NCBI GenBank assembly: GCA_964545205.1 | Contig: CAZJFH010000077.1 | Coordinates: forward strand, 1 to 22,801 | Direction: 5' to 3' | Origin: CAZJFH01 sp964545205 | GTDB lineage: Bacteria; Pseudomonadota; Alphaproteobacteria; Rhodospirillales; Magnetospirillaceae | DNA length: 22,801 bases | Shown: in pieces, positions 1 through 7,938 of the stretch | Layout of the letters: each line of letters opens with the position of its first letter | Numbering within the stretch: position 1 is the first letter of the stretch | Notes under the pieces: model-generated | What the model was told of the DNA's origin: nothing | The model's input: the letters and a program-made list of their open reading frames with translations, nothing else | Database searches by the model: none | Program-made: the position numbers and the translations under genes

Positions 1-320
1 CACCTCGTCACAAAACACGGAGCGTGTTATTGCGCGATGCGCTTGCGTTGCAAGTTACCGGAGTTCTCCGGCAACCGCGCCGCCTGCGCATCCCTTCCTC
101 TTCACGTGTCAAAGAGCGTTCCGGCGAACGACGGTGCCGCGCCGGCGGACCGGCGCAATCTCGCGTCTTCTGTCGGAAGGCGGCACGACCGGAAGATCAT
201 GCCGCGGCAGTGTCATATGGGCGGGGGCCTGGCGGTCCGCAAGGGGTGCCACGCATTTTCCCCGGCCCATCGGACAGGCGAGGATATAGTCCGGCGGGCC
301 GGGCGGCGCAAGGGGGAAAG
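1..320. other. Gene-free left edge with small inverted repeats
   Basis: I see no convincing coding region here; the open frames crossing it are arginine-rich low-complexity translations typical of GC-rich non-coding DNA. It does hold three short perfect inverted repeats: CTTGC-gtt-GCAAG at 42-54, CCGGAG-tt-CTCCGG at 58-71 and GCGCCGG-cgga-CCGGCGC at 139-156. None is followed by a T-run on either strand, so they are not clear terminators. The stretch is presumably the space between the FadL gene and whatever lies to the left; the neighbouring gene is outside the window. Confidence 0.5.
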
Positions 321-350
321 CGGGGGGCGGCCGAGATTTGCCGCCCCCCG
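321..350 (-). terminator. Hairpin downstream of the FadL-type gene, possible terminator
   Basis: A perfect 10-bp GC stem (321-330 with 341-350) around a 10-nt loop sits 4 bases beyond the stop codon of the minus-strand FadL gene. On that strand it is followed by CTTTCCCCC, so the U-run is only three bases long. The position and stem strength fit transcription termination or mRNA 3' end protection; the poor U-tract makes factor-independent termination uncertain. Confidence 0.5.
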
Positions 351-354
351 GCGT

Positions 355-1587
355 TCAGAACCGATAGGCGAGGCCCAGCGAGATCTCATGCTGGTGCATG
401 CGCAGGGTCTCGCGCTGGCCCATCATCCCGACTCCGTCCAGTTCGGCCTGGAAGGCGAAGGTGTAGGCGAGATGCGCCGCCCAGTCCGGCGCGAACCGCC
501 ACGTGGCGCCGGCGCTGGCGTGGTTCTTGATCGTTCCGGGCGCCAGGGTGTTGAACAGCACCTCGCGGCCGTTGCTGAAATCGGTGGCGTGGCTGAAGCC
601 GGTGCGCACCGTCCAGGCGTCGGAGACGTCGTACTGCAGTCCGATCCGGAACACGTCCATGTCGTTCCAGCCGAAGCCGGGGCCGTTGCTGGATCCCAGC
701 GGGCGGGGGATGCTGCCGCTGTTGCCGACGGCGTCGACCGCCTCGTAGAAGATGCGCTGCCACTCGAGCAGCACGGACAGGCCCTGCATCGGCTTCAGCC
801 CGACGCCGACGGCGACGTAGGGCGGGATGTCGAAATCGCCCTCGTCGGCGAACAGTCCGCGGTAGTCCTCGAACTTGCTCATCCACATCCGCGACTGCAG
901 GCTGGCGCCGATGTCCAGCCACTCGGTGGCGTTCCACAATACGCCCAGCTTGACGCCGCCGCCCCACGAGACGTCGTGGCCGCGATTGGTCACGTTGGCC
1001 GGATCGGCGGACATCGCCGCGAACGGTTCGAGGCCGTAAGCCTCGAAGGTCTGCACCGCCAGCACCGGCGCCACGCCGACGGTGATGCCGGGCGCGAGTT
1101 GGTGCGCGACGTTGAGCGCCAGGAAGGCCTGCATCAGGTCGACGCCGGCCGGCGAGGTCCCGCCAATGGCCGCGAACGGCGAGGGGCCGTAATCGGTGTT
1201 CATGCCGCCGTTTCCGAACAGCACCAGGCCGACGGCGGTGTCGTCGCGGGCCATCCAGTTCACGCCGCCGCTGGGAACCAGGAAGATCGGGCTGTCGCTC
1301 TGGTAGACGCCGGCCGGGACCGGGCCGGGCCCATAGAACTCGGCCTCGCGGTTGGGCATGAACACGGTCGCGTCGCCGCCGGCGGCATTGCCGAGGCCGA
1401 CCCCCAGGGCCGGATTCTGGGCAAGCGCCCCGGGTCCTTCGCCCATCGTCAGGCCGGCGCCCGCCATCCCCTTGGCGACGGCGCCCTGTCCGTGCGCGAA
1501 ATAGCCGTTGGTCGCCTGCGCCGGCATCGCCAGCGTGGCGCAACCTATGGCGGCCAGCAACGCCGCCGTTCCGGGAAATCCCTTCAT
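355..1587 (-). CDS. OmpP1/FadL family outer-membrane transport protein
   Basis: A 410-residue protein of the FadL/OmpP1 (Toluene_X) family: 14-stranded outer-membrane beta-barrels that let hydrophobic compounds such as long-chain fatty acids or aromatics cross the outer membrane. Seen directly: a signal peptide with cleavage expected after AQA at about residue 25, followed at once by the hallmark N-terminal plug segment TNGYFAHGQGAVAKGMAGAG, and a C-terminal Phe (LGLAYRF) as required for barrel insertion. Length is normal for the family. The ATG at 1587 is preceded by a strong GAGGAGGAGAG ribosome site. It stands alone, divergent from the phosphoribosyltransferase gene, with palindromes in the shared upstream region. 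The substrate cannot be read from sequence, so no gene symbol is given. Confidence 0.92.
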   Translation of the reverse strand: MKGFPGTAALLAAIGCATLAMPAQATNGYFAHGQGAVAKGMAGAGLTMGEGPGALAQNPALGVGLGNAAGGDATVFMPNREAEFYGPGPVPAGVYQSDSPIFLVPSGGVNWMARDDTAVGLVLFGNGGMNTDYGPSPFAAIGGTSPAGVDLMQAFLALNVAHQLAPGITVGVAPVLAVQTFEAYGLEPFAAMSADPANVTNRGHDVSWGGGVKLGVLWNATEWLDIGASLQSRMWMSKFEDYRGLFADEGDFDIPPYVAVGVGLKPMQGLSVLLEWQRIFYEAVDAVGNSGSIPRPLGSSNGPGFGWNDMDVFRIGLQYDVSDAWTVRTGFSHATDFSNGREVLFNTLAPGTIKNHASAGATWRFAPDWAAHLAYTFAFQAELDGVGMMGQRETLRMHQHEISLGLAYRF

Positions 1588-1657
1588 CGCCCCACTCTCC
1601 TCCTCGATTTTCGGTTCTCTTATTTAGGACAAGCTAATCTGTGGCGGTTCGGTGCAG

Positions 1658-1675
1658 GTAGTATTGCCATACTAC
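1658..1675. promoter_or_regulatory. Perfect palindrome, candidate operator
   Basis: GTAGTAT-TGCC-ATACTAC is an uninterrupted 7+7 inverted repeat with a 4-base centre, AT-rich against a GC-rich background. It lies about 70 bases upstream of the FadL-type gene start and about 135 bases upstream of the phosphoribosyltransferase start. Size and symmetry are those of dimeric repressor sites of the GntR or TetR kind. No regulator gene adjoins it, so the binding protein is unknown. Confidence 0.55.
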
Positions 1676-1696
1676 GAACGAAACATTTCCGTTCGT
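1674..1696. promoter_or_regulatory. Second inverted repeat next to the first operator-like palindrome
   Basis: ACGAACG and CGTTCGT form a perfect 7-bp inverted repeat separated by nine AT-rich bases (AAACATTTC). It overlaps the end of the 1658-1675 palindrome by two bases. The two together make a compact 39-bp symmetric block in the divergent promoter region; it may be a second protein site or a stem-loop in a 5' leader. Confidence 0.4.
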
Positions 1697-1809
1697 CGGC
1701 GCCGTGTCGGGGGCGGCCGCTTCTCGGATGTCGTAACGCCAACGACGACATGACGCGCCGGGTGTCTGATCCCATGTGGCTGAATAGGTTTTCCCGACTG
1801 GGAGGAGGC

Positions 1810-2451
1810 ATGTTCAGGAACCACAGCGACGCCGGGCAGCGGCTGGCGAAGGAGCTGATGCGCTTCAAGGACGAGGATCCCGTGGTGCTGGCGCGCCCGC
1901 GCAACGGCGTGCCGGTCGCCTACGAGGTCGCGTCGGCGATGGGCGCGCCGCTCGACATCGTGCTGGTGCGGCGCATCGAATCGCCCGACGGCCCCGGCGA
2001 GCCGGTCGGTTCGGTGGTCGGGCCGCGCAAGGTCGAGGTCTACGTCAACGAGCCGGGCGTCCAGGCCAGCGGCGTGCCTCTGGAATACGTCGACGCCGAG
2101 GCCGCCCAGGAGCTGCAGGAGATGCAGCGCCAGCGCCAGCTCTATCTCGGCGACCGCGAGGGCGAGCCGCTGAAGGGGCGCACCGTCATCGTGGTCGCCG
2201 ACGGCATGGCCTCGGGCGCCACGACGCGGGCGGTGCTGCGCAACATCCGTCACTGCGGTCCCAGGAAGCTGATCCTGGCGGTGCCGGCGGCGCCGCGCGA
2301 GACCGTGGACCGGATGCGGCCCGAGGCCGACGAGATCGTCGCCCTCGAGGTTTCGCCCGAGTTCAAGGCGGTCAGCGCCTTCTACGAGAACTACGACCAG
2401 ACCAGCGACGCCGAGGTCCGCCACTTCCTCGACCTCGGCAAGAAGCACTAG
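1810..2451 (+). CDS. Phosphoribosyltransferase-fold protein with altered PRPP-binding loop
   Basis: A 213-residue type I phosphoribosyltransferase-like protein of the stand-alone family that typically begins FRDRxxAGxxLA and ends with a WYxxFxQxSDxEV tail; here those read FRNHSDAGQRLAKEL and FYENYDQTSDAEVRHFL. The central segments PRNGVPVAYEVASAMGAPLD and VIVVADGMASGATTRA (about 126-141) mark the fold. Relatives usually have PRGG and VDDGIATGAT, so the first Asp of the acidic pair is Ala here and the Gly of PRGG is Asn. The start at 1810 follows GGAGGAG and begins at the conserved FR motif; in-frame ATGs at 1750 and 1774 would add non-conserved residues. Substrate unknown; catalytic activity is doubtful. 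Its stop codon shares a CTAG with the stop of the convergent HD-GYP gene. Confidence 0.82.
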   Translation: MFRNHSDAGQRLAKELMRFKDEDPVVLARPRNGVPVAYEVASAMGAPLDIVLVRRIESPDGPGEPVGSVVGPRKVEVYVNEPGVQASGVPLEYVDAEAAQELQEMQRQRQLYLGDREGEPLKGRTVIVVADGMASGATTRAVLRNIRHCGPRKLILAVPAAPRETVDRMRPEADEIVALEVSPEFKAVSAFYENYDQTSDAEVRHFLDLGKKH

Positions 2452-4988
2452 GCGCCGGGCGCGGCCAGGGCGCCCGCGTCGAGCGCGGCCAGGCAGGCGT
2501 CGACCGCCGCCGGATCGTAGAGCTGGCCGCGTCGCGCCCGGATCTCCTCGCGCGCCGCCGCGATGCCCATCGCCGGGCGGTAGGGGCGATGCGACGACAT
2601 CGCCTCGACCACGTCGGCGACGGCGAGGATGCGCGATTCGAGCAGGATGTCGTCACCCGCCAGGCCGAGGGGATAGCCGCTGCCGTCCAGCCGCTCGTGG
2701 TGCTGGCCGGCGATCTCGGCGACCGGCCACGGGAAATCGATGCCGGCGAGGATGTCGCGCCCGGTCGCGCAATGGCCGCGGACGATCGCCAGTTCGATCT
2801 CGGTGAGCTGGCCGGGCTTGCTGAGGATGTCGGCGGGCACCGAGATCTTGCCGATGTCGTGCACCATGCCGGCGAGCAGCAGTCCGCGCAGCCTCTTCTC
2901 GTCGAGCCCCAGGCGGCGGCCGATCGCCACCGCCATCTCCGCGACCCGGCGCTGGTGGCCGGCGGTGTAGGGGTCGCGCATCTCCAGTGCCGCCGCCAGG
3001 GCGCCGACCGTCTGATCCATGGCGCGGTCCAGGCGTTCGCGGTCGGCGCGGCTGTCGGCGCGCATCCGCAGCGTGCGGATGCCGAAGGACAGGTCGGCGG
3101 CCATTTCCTCCAGCAGCCGCAACTCGTCGGCGTCAAAGGCGTCGGGTTCCTCGGAGAGGATGGTCAGCACGCCGGTGGCCGCGTCTCCGCCAATGCGCAG
3201 CGGCAGCGCTGCCGCCGAACGGCAGCCGCAGGTCCCGGCCGCGCCGCCCGCCGTGGGATCGTCGTGCACGACCACGCCGCCGTCCGCGTGCAACGCCGCC
3301 GCGACCGGCCCGTCCGGGCCGAGGATCCAGGGCGGCATCGCCTCTTCCAGGCGGTGGCCGTCGCCGTCGAAGGCGACGGTCTGCGGCGCCAGACCCGGCG
3401 CCGGCGCCATGCCGACCCAGGCGAGGCGATAGCCGGAGCGGGTGATGATCCGGCACATGCGAGCGATCAGCCACTGCTCGTCCTCGGCATGGAGCAGCGC
3501 CTGGTTGCCGGCCGAGAGCGTGCGCAGGGCGCGATTGAGCTTCTGCAGCGCCCGTTCGTCGCGTTTGCGCTCCGAGATGTCGTGGGCGATGCTGGCGACC
3601 CCGGTCAGGCGCCCGTCGGGAGCACGGATCGGCGACAGCGTCAGCAGCACGTCGACCAGGCGGCCGTCCTTGTGCCGCCGCCGGCACTCGACGTGCTCGA
3701 CGCTTTCGCCCTGACCGACGCGCTCCAGCATTTCGGCGAAGTGGCGCTCGGCGCCGGGCGGCGCCAGGCGAATGATCGACTGTCCGATCATCTCGGCCGC
3801 CGAATAGCCGAACATGCGTTGGGCGCCGCGGTTCCAGCTCGTCACGATGCCGTCCAGGCGCTTGCCGATGATGGCGTCGTTCGAGCCGGCGACGATCGCC
3901 GCCATCTGCTTCTCGACGGCGCGCAGCCTGCGGCTCTCGAGGCTGCGCTGGCGGAAGGTCTCGATCGAGCGCGCCAGGCCGCCGAGGCCGTCCTGGCGGT
4001 CGCTGCCCGGGACCGGCCGGTCGAGTTCGCCGCGGCTGATCTGGTCCAGCGCCCGCGTCGCGCGCATCAGCGGCCGGTTGATGCTCTCGCCGATCAGCCA
4101 GGCGAGGCCGGCGCCGACGACCACGATGCCGGCGCCGATGCCGATGGCCGTGTGGGTGGCGGCGCGGAGCTGGGCGACGTAGTGGCTGGCGTCGGTGCTC
4201 AGCTCCGCCACCCCGACCACCCGGCCGGAGAAATCGTGCAGCGGCGCCACCATCAGCGCCACCGGCGTGCCGTCGCGCATCGCCCGTCGGACGGTGCTGG
4301 CCTCGTCGACGGCCCGCGCCCATTCGTCGCGGGTGCCCAGCACCGGCGCCGTGCCGGCCGCCAGCATGGCGTCGCCGCCGGTGCCGAAGACGAGCGCCAG
4401 GTCGGTGCCGAACCGCGCCTGGAACCGGGCGACGAAATCGTCGGCGACGTCCATGCCGAACTCGACGGTGCCGACGTGGCCCGCGGTGCCCGCGACCGGC
4501 ACCACGGCGCGAATGCCGAAGCCGGCGACCCCCTTCTCCAGGCCGATCACCGCGGCGCCGTCCCGGTTGGCGGTGTTGACGGTGTGGCGGAAGGCCGACA
4601 GGTCGTCGCCCCAGCGTTCCGGCATGTGCAGGCGCAGGAACGAGCGGCTGTCGGGAAGGTGGAACTGGAACTGGTCGACCTTGTCGCGCAGGGCGGCGAA
4701 GGACGGCAGCAGCAGGGATTCGAGCCGCTCGCGGTCGCGTTCGGCGAAGGCCTGGCGGACTTCGGGAATCGCCGCGACCAGCTCCGCCATCGCCGCGCCG
4801 GCCCAGCCGCGCTGCGCGATGCTCGCCTGCAGCGCCTGGTAGTGCGCCTCCAGCTCGCGCCGTTCGGCCGCGTGGATGGTCTCGGCCAGGCGATGGAGCA
4901 TGAGCGGCGCCAGGACGGCGGCCACCGCGATCAGGAGAACGAGGTAGCCGCCGATCAGGCGTTGACGGATTCCAAGGTGCCGGAACAT
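2448..4988 (-). CDS. Membrane dCache-HAMP-PAS-GAF-HD-GYP protein, probable c-di-GMP phosphodiesterase
   Basis: An 846-residue inner-membrane sensor protein. In order: TM1 (about 11-31), a periplasmic double-Cache sensor (33-270), TM2 (279-300), HAMP (300-352), PAS (360-475, ending DISERK), GAF-like domain (490-640) and HD-GYP (655-840). The HD-GYP part keeps HDIGK (710-714), HHERLDGSGYP (763-773) and the ADVVEAMSSHRPYR segment, so it should hydrolyse c-di-GMP to pGpG/GMP. The start at 4988 follows GGAGG with 5-base spacing and gives an N-terminus like that of the upstream chemoreceptor. It lies 35 bases downstream of that receptor on the same strand, so the two are probably co-transcribed. 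The periplasmic domain matches the receptor's almost without gaps, implying the same ligand class. An open frame continues upstream of 4988 but only as an out-of-frame reading of the receptor gene. Confidence 0.9.
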   Translation of the reverse strand: MFRHLGIRQRLIGGYLVLLIAVAAVLAPLMLHRLAETIHAAERRELEAHYQALQASIAQRGWAGAAMAELVAAIPEVRQAFAERDRERLESLLLPSFAALRDKVDQFQFHLPDSRSFLRLHMPERWGDDLSAFRHTVNTANRDGAAVIGLEKGVAGFGIRAVVPVAGTAGHVGTVEFGMDVADDFVARFQARFGTDLALVFGTGGDAMLAAGTAPVLGTRDEWARAVDEASTVRRAMRDGTPVALMVAPLHDFSGRVVGVAELSTDASHYVAQLRAATHTAIGIGAGIVVVGAGLAWLIGESINRPLMRATRALDQISRGELDRPVPGSDRQDGLGGLARSIETFRQRSLESRRLRAVEKQMAAIVAGSNDAIIGKRLDGIVTSWNRGAQRMFGYSAAEMIGQSIIRLAPPGAERHFAEMLERVGQGESVEHVECRRRHKDGRLVDVLLTLSPIRAPDGRLTGVASIAHDISERKRDERALQKLNRALRTLSAGNQALLHAEDEQWLIARMCRIITRSGYRLAWVGMAPAPGLAPQTVAFDGDGHRLEEAMPPWILGPDGPVAAALHADGGVVVHDDPTAGGAAGTCGCRSAAALPLRIGGDAATGVLTILSEEPDAFDADELRLLEEMAADLSFGIRTLRMRADSRADRERLDRAMDQTVGALAAALEMRDPYTAGHQRRVAEMAVAIGRRLGLDEKRLRGLLLAGMVHDIGKISVPADILSKPGQLTEIELAIVRGHCATGRDILAGIDFPWPVAEIAGQHHERLDGSGYPLGLAGDDILLESRILAVADVVEAMSSHRPYRPAMGIAAAREEIRARRGQLYDPAAVDACLAALDAGALAAPGA

Positions 4989-5023
4989 GCCGGCCTCCGG
5001 TCGGCGCAGGCGGCGGCGGCCGT

Positions 5024-6985
5024 TCAGGCCGCGCGCATCTCCTGCAGGGAATGATCGACTTCGGTCTTCAGGACTTCGGCCTGCTGCGAGAGCTTCTGGC
5101 CGGCCTCCAGCACGCTGTCGGCGGCCCGTTCGGTCTCGACCACCGCGTCCTCGACGCCGTGAATGTTGTCCGAGACCAGGCGGGTGCCGGTGGCGGCTTC
5201 GTTGACGTTGCGGGCGATCTCCTGCGTCGCCGCGCCCTGTTCCTCGACCGCCGAGGCGATGGCCGTGGTGATCTCGCTGATCGTGCCGATCACCTTGTTC
5301 ATCTCCTCGATCGAGCCGACGGCGTCCTTGGTCGCGTTCTGCACCGCGGCGATCAGTCCGGCGATCTCGTCGGTGGCCCGCGATGTCTGGAGGGCGAGGT
5401 TCTTGACCTCGCCGGCCACGACCGCGAAGCCCTTGCCGGCGTCGCCGGCCCGGGCCGCCTCGATCGTGGCGTTCAGGGCCAGCAGGTTGGTCTGGCCGGC
5501 GATGTCGTTGATGAAGTGGACGACCTCGCCGATCTTGCGCACCGCCTCGGCCAGTCCGCCCATGCGCTCCTCGGCGCGGCGGGCCTCGTCGACGGCGTTG
5601 CCGGCGATCTTGGTCGACTGCGACATCTGGCGGGTGATCTCGGCGATGGCGCTGGACAGCTCCTCGGCCGCCGCCGCGACGGTCTGCACGTTGGACGAGG
5701 CCTCCTCGGCCGCCTGGGCGACGACCTCGGCGCGGTGGTGCGCCTGCTCGACGACGTGCGACAGGCCCTCGGCGGTGGAGACCATCTGGGTCGAGGCCGA
5801 GGCGATGGTGTCGACGACCTCGCCGACATGCTCCTCGATGTCCTCGGCGATGTGGCCGATCGTGGCCTTGCGGTCGGCCTCGGCGCGTCGGCGCACCTCC
5901 TCCTGATCGGCGACCAGCCGCCGGTTCTCGACCGCCTGGCGCTTGAACACTTCGACCGCCTGGGCCATGCGGCCGACCTCGTCGCCGCGCTCGAGCGCCG
6001 GCACGTCGAGATCCAGCCGCCCCTCGGCGAGGCCGTTCATCACCTTGGTCATCTTGACCATCGGCGCGCTGATGCCGCGGGCGAGCAGCCATGCCGTCGC
6101 CAGCCCGACGATCAGGATGGCGCCGCCGACCGCCAGGGCGTTGCGCCGCGCCGCGGCGTATTCGGCGACGAATTCGCTGGAATCCATGACCAACTCGACC
6201 ACCGCCGCCGGCTTGCCCGAATAGTCGGGCATGGTGGCGACGAGACTCGTCACCGGGACCTCGCCCATGAAGCCGTGGCTCATGACCGTGTCGCCGGCCA
6301 GCGCCGCCGTCTTCTGCTCCGCGGTCGCCATGCCGGAGGCCATCGTGGTGGCGATGGTCTTGAAGGCGCCGCCTTCCTGGGCGATGTGGATCGCCAGGTC
6401 GATGCCGAACATCGCCTTGAACTGCTGCACCAGGTCGTCGCCGAAATCCATGCCGAACTCGACGGTGCCGAGATGGCGGCCGTCCAGCGCCACCGGCTGC
6501 ACGGCGCGGATGCCCAGGCCGGCCACGCCCCGTTCCAGACCGGTGATCGGCTTGGCTGTTTCGTTGGCCTGGACGACGGTGTGGCGGAACGACGACAGGT
6601 CGTCGCCGAATTTCTTCGGCATGTGCAGGCGCAGGAACGAGGTCGCCGGCGGCAGGTGGAACTGGAACTGCTCGACGGTCTGGCTGACGGCCGAGAAGGC
6701 CGGCAGCAGCATCGCCGCCAGCGCGTCGCGGTCGCGGACCGCGAAAGCGCGTTGCGCATCGGGCATCGCGGCGACGAAACCGGCCATCACGCCCCCGGTC
6801 TCCGAGCGCAGGTTGACGGTGGCCTCGAGGGCCTTGAGATGGTTCGACAGTTCGCGTTGTTGCGCCCGGTCGGTGGCGTCGGACAGCGACGCCAGCATGA
6901 CCGGCGTCAGGATTCCGGTCGCGAGCACCAGCAGGGCGGCGAACGCCAGGACCAGACGGTGCTTGATTCGCAGGTTCTTGAACAT
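5024..6985 (-). CDS. Methyl-accepting chemotaxis protein with dCache periplasmic domain
   Basis: A 653-residue chemoreceptor. TM1 is at about 11-31, the periplasmic double-Cache domain (dCache_3-like; QFQFHLPPATSFLRLHMP at 106-123) at 33-270, TM2 at 283-302, HAMP at 303-355, and the cytoplasmic signalling coiled coil from 370 to the end. The hairpin tip is clear: IAGQTNLLALNATIEAARAG (495-514) followed by GKGFAVVAGEVKNLA. There is no C-terminal NWETF-type CheR/CheB tether; the protein ends QEMRAA. The ATG at 6985 has GGAGG 5 bases upstream. It relays a periplasmic signal to CheA/CheW. It is followed at 35 bases by the HD-GYP gene carrying a near-copy of its sensor. Ligand unknown; dCache domains commonly bind organic acids or amino acids. 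Confidence 0.95.
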   Translation of the reverse strand: MFKNLRIKHRLVLAFAALLVLATGILTPVMLASLSDATDRAQQRELSNHLKALEATVNLRSETGGVMAGFVAAMPDAQRAFAVRDRDALAAMLLPAFSAVSQTVEQFQFHLPPATSFLRLHMPKKFGDDLSSFRHTVVQANETAKPITGLERGVAGLGIRAVQPVALDGRHLGTVEFGMDFGDDLVQQFKAMFGIDLAIHIAQEGGAFKTIATTMASGMATAEQKTAALAGDTVMSHGFMGEVPVTSLVATMPDYSGKPAAVVELVMDSSEFVAEYAAARRNALAVGGAILIVGLATAWLLARGISAPMVKMTKVMNGLAEGRLDLDVPALERGDEVGRMAQAVEVFKRQAVENRRLVADQEEVRRRAEADRKATIGHIAEDIEEHVGEVVDTIASASTQMVSTAEGLSHVVEQAHHRAEVVAQAAEEASSNVQTVAAAAEELSSAIAEITRQMSQSTKIAGNAVDEARRAEERMGGLAEAVRKIGEVVHFINDIAGQTNLLALNATIEAARAGDAGKGFAVVAGEVKNLALQTSRATDEIAGLIAAVQNATKDAVGSIEEMNKVIGTISEITTAIASAVEEQGAATQEIARNVNEAATGTRLVSDNIHGVEDAVVETERAADSVLEAGQKLSQQAEVLKTEVDHSLQEMRAA

Positions 6986-7093
6986 GGCACCCTCCGCGGA
7001 GACATGCTCAAGTTTGCGCTACGCGGCATTTTCGTCGAATTGTCACGATCAAGCGCCTGCCCTGCGGGGGCGGCATGGCTGGATGGTGCCGAA

Positions 7094-7109
7094 TCCGCCG
7101 AAGGGCGGA
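7094..7109 (-). terminator. Small hairpin after rsmA, possible end of the lpt operon
   Basis: TCCGCC-GAAG-GGCGGA forms a 6-bp stem with a tetraloop, 8 bases beyond the rsmA stop codon on the minus strand. Only TT follows the stem, so it is a weak terminator candidate, placed where the lptF-rsmA operon would end and before the chemoreceptor gene. The rest of 6986-7093 shows no clear promoter. Confidence 0.35.
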
Positions 7110-7116
7110 GCGTGGT

Positions 7117-7938
7117 TCAGGCGGCGTCCACCGCCTGGGCGAGAGCGCAGAACTGCTGCACGCTCAGCTCCTCGGCGCGCGCGGTCGGCGGCAGGCCGGT
7201 GGCGGCGAGCAGGGCGTCGGCGTCGCCCAGCGGCTTGAGGCTGGAGCGCAGCATCTTGCGGCGCTGGCCGAAGGCGGCGGCGGTGACCCGCTCCAGGGTC
7301 GCGAAGCGCGCCGGCGCCAGCGGCTCGGGGCGCGGCTTCAGGTGGACCACCGCCGATTCGACTTTTGGCGGCGGGGTGAAGGCGCGCTGCGACAGGTTGA
7401 ACAGCGGCCGGACCTCGCACAGCCACTGCGTGATCACCGACAGCCGGCCGTAATCGGGGCTGCGCGGCTTCGCGGCCAGGCGGTCGACGACCTCGCGCTG
7501 GAACATCAGGGTCAGGCTCTCGAAGGCGTCGATGCGCCGCAGCCAGCCGAGCAGCAGGGCGGTGGCGATGTTGTAGGGCAGGTTGGCGACGATGCGCCGC
7601 GGCGCATCGCCCAACGCCGCCGCGTCGATCTCCATCGCGTCGCCGGGCACGATCTCCAGGCGGCCGGGATAGGCGGCGGCGACGTCCTGCAGCGCGGCGA
7701 TGCAGCGGTCGTCGCGCTCGATCGCGATCACCCGCCGCGCGCCGGCCTCCAGCAGGCCGCGCGTCAGCCCGCCGGGGCCGGGGCCGATCTCGATCGTCGT
7801 GCCGTCGCCGAGCCGGCCGGCCGAGCGGGCGATGCGGCCGGTCAGGTTGAGGTCGAGCAGGAAGTGCTGACCCAGCGACTTGCGCGCCGCCAGGCCGTGC
7901 GCGGCGATGACGTCGCGCAGCGGCGGCAGGTCAGTCAT
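7117..7938 (-). CDS. rsmA: 16S rRNA (adenine(1518)-N(6)/adenine(1519)-N(6))-dimethyltransferase
   Basis: RsmA (KsgA) dimethylates two adjacent adenosines in the 3' terminal helix of 16S rRNA late in 30S assembly, using S-adenosylmethionine. The 273-residue protein has the family's N-terminal KSLGQHFLLD motif, SAM-binding motif I EIGPGPGGLTRGLL (50-63) and catalytic motif IV NLPYNI (119-124), and is of normal length. The ATG at 7938 overlaps the end of pdxA by 8 bases (ATGACTGA), implying translational coupling. It is the last gene of the lptF-lptD-surA-pdxA-rsmA run, the usual pdxA-ksgA order in proteobacteria. Confidence 0.97.
   Translation of the reverse strand: MTDLPPLRDVIAAHGLAARKSLGQHFLLDLNLTGRIARSAGRLGDGTTIEIGPGPGGLTRGLLEAGARRVIAIERDDRCIAALQDVAAAYPGRLEIVPGDAMEIDAAALGDAPRRIVANLPYNIATALLLGWLRRIDAFESLTLMFQREVVDRLAAKPRSPDYGRLSVITQWLCEVRPLFNLSQRAFTPPPKVESAVVHLKPRPEPLAPARFATLERVTAAAFGQRRKMLRSSLKPLGDADALLAATGLPPTARAEELSVQQFCALAQAVDAA

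Noticed and set aside
1590..1680. Possible sigma-54 promoter (TGGCA...TGC) upstream of the FadL-type gene
   Set aside because: The GG and GC elements are 11 rather than 10 bases apart and the flanking bases do not match; not convincing.
37..1809. Long plus-strand open frame leading into the phosphoribosyltransferase
   Set aside because: It is antisense to the clear FadL-type gene and low-complexity (Arg, Gly, Ala, His). Only the part from 1810 matches a protein family and has a ribosome site.
2589..7453. Plus-strand open frames of about 800 codons opposite the HD-GYP and receptor genes
   Set aside because: Third-position GC bias creates long antisense frames; their translations have no domain and abnormal composition, while the minus strand has complete domain architectures.
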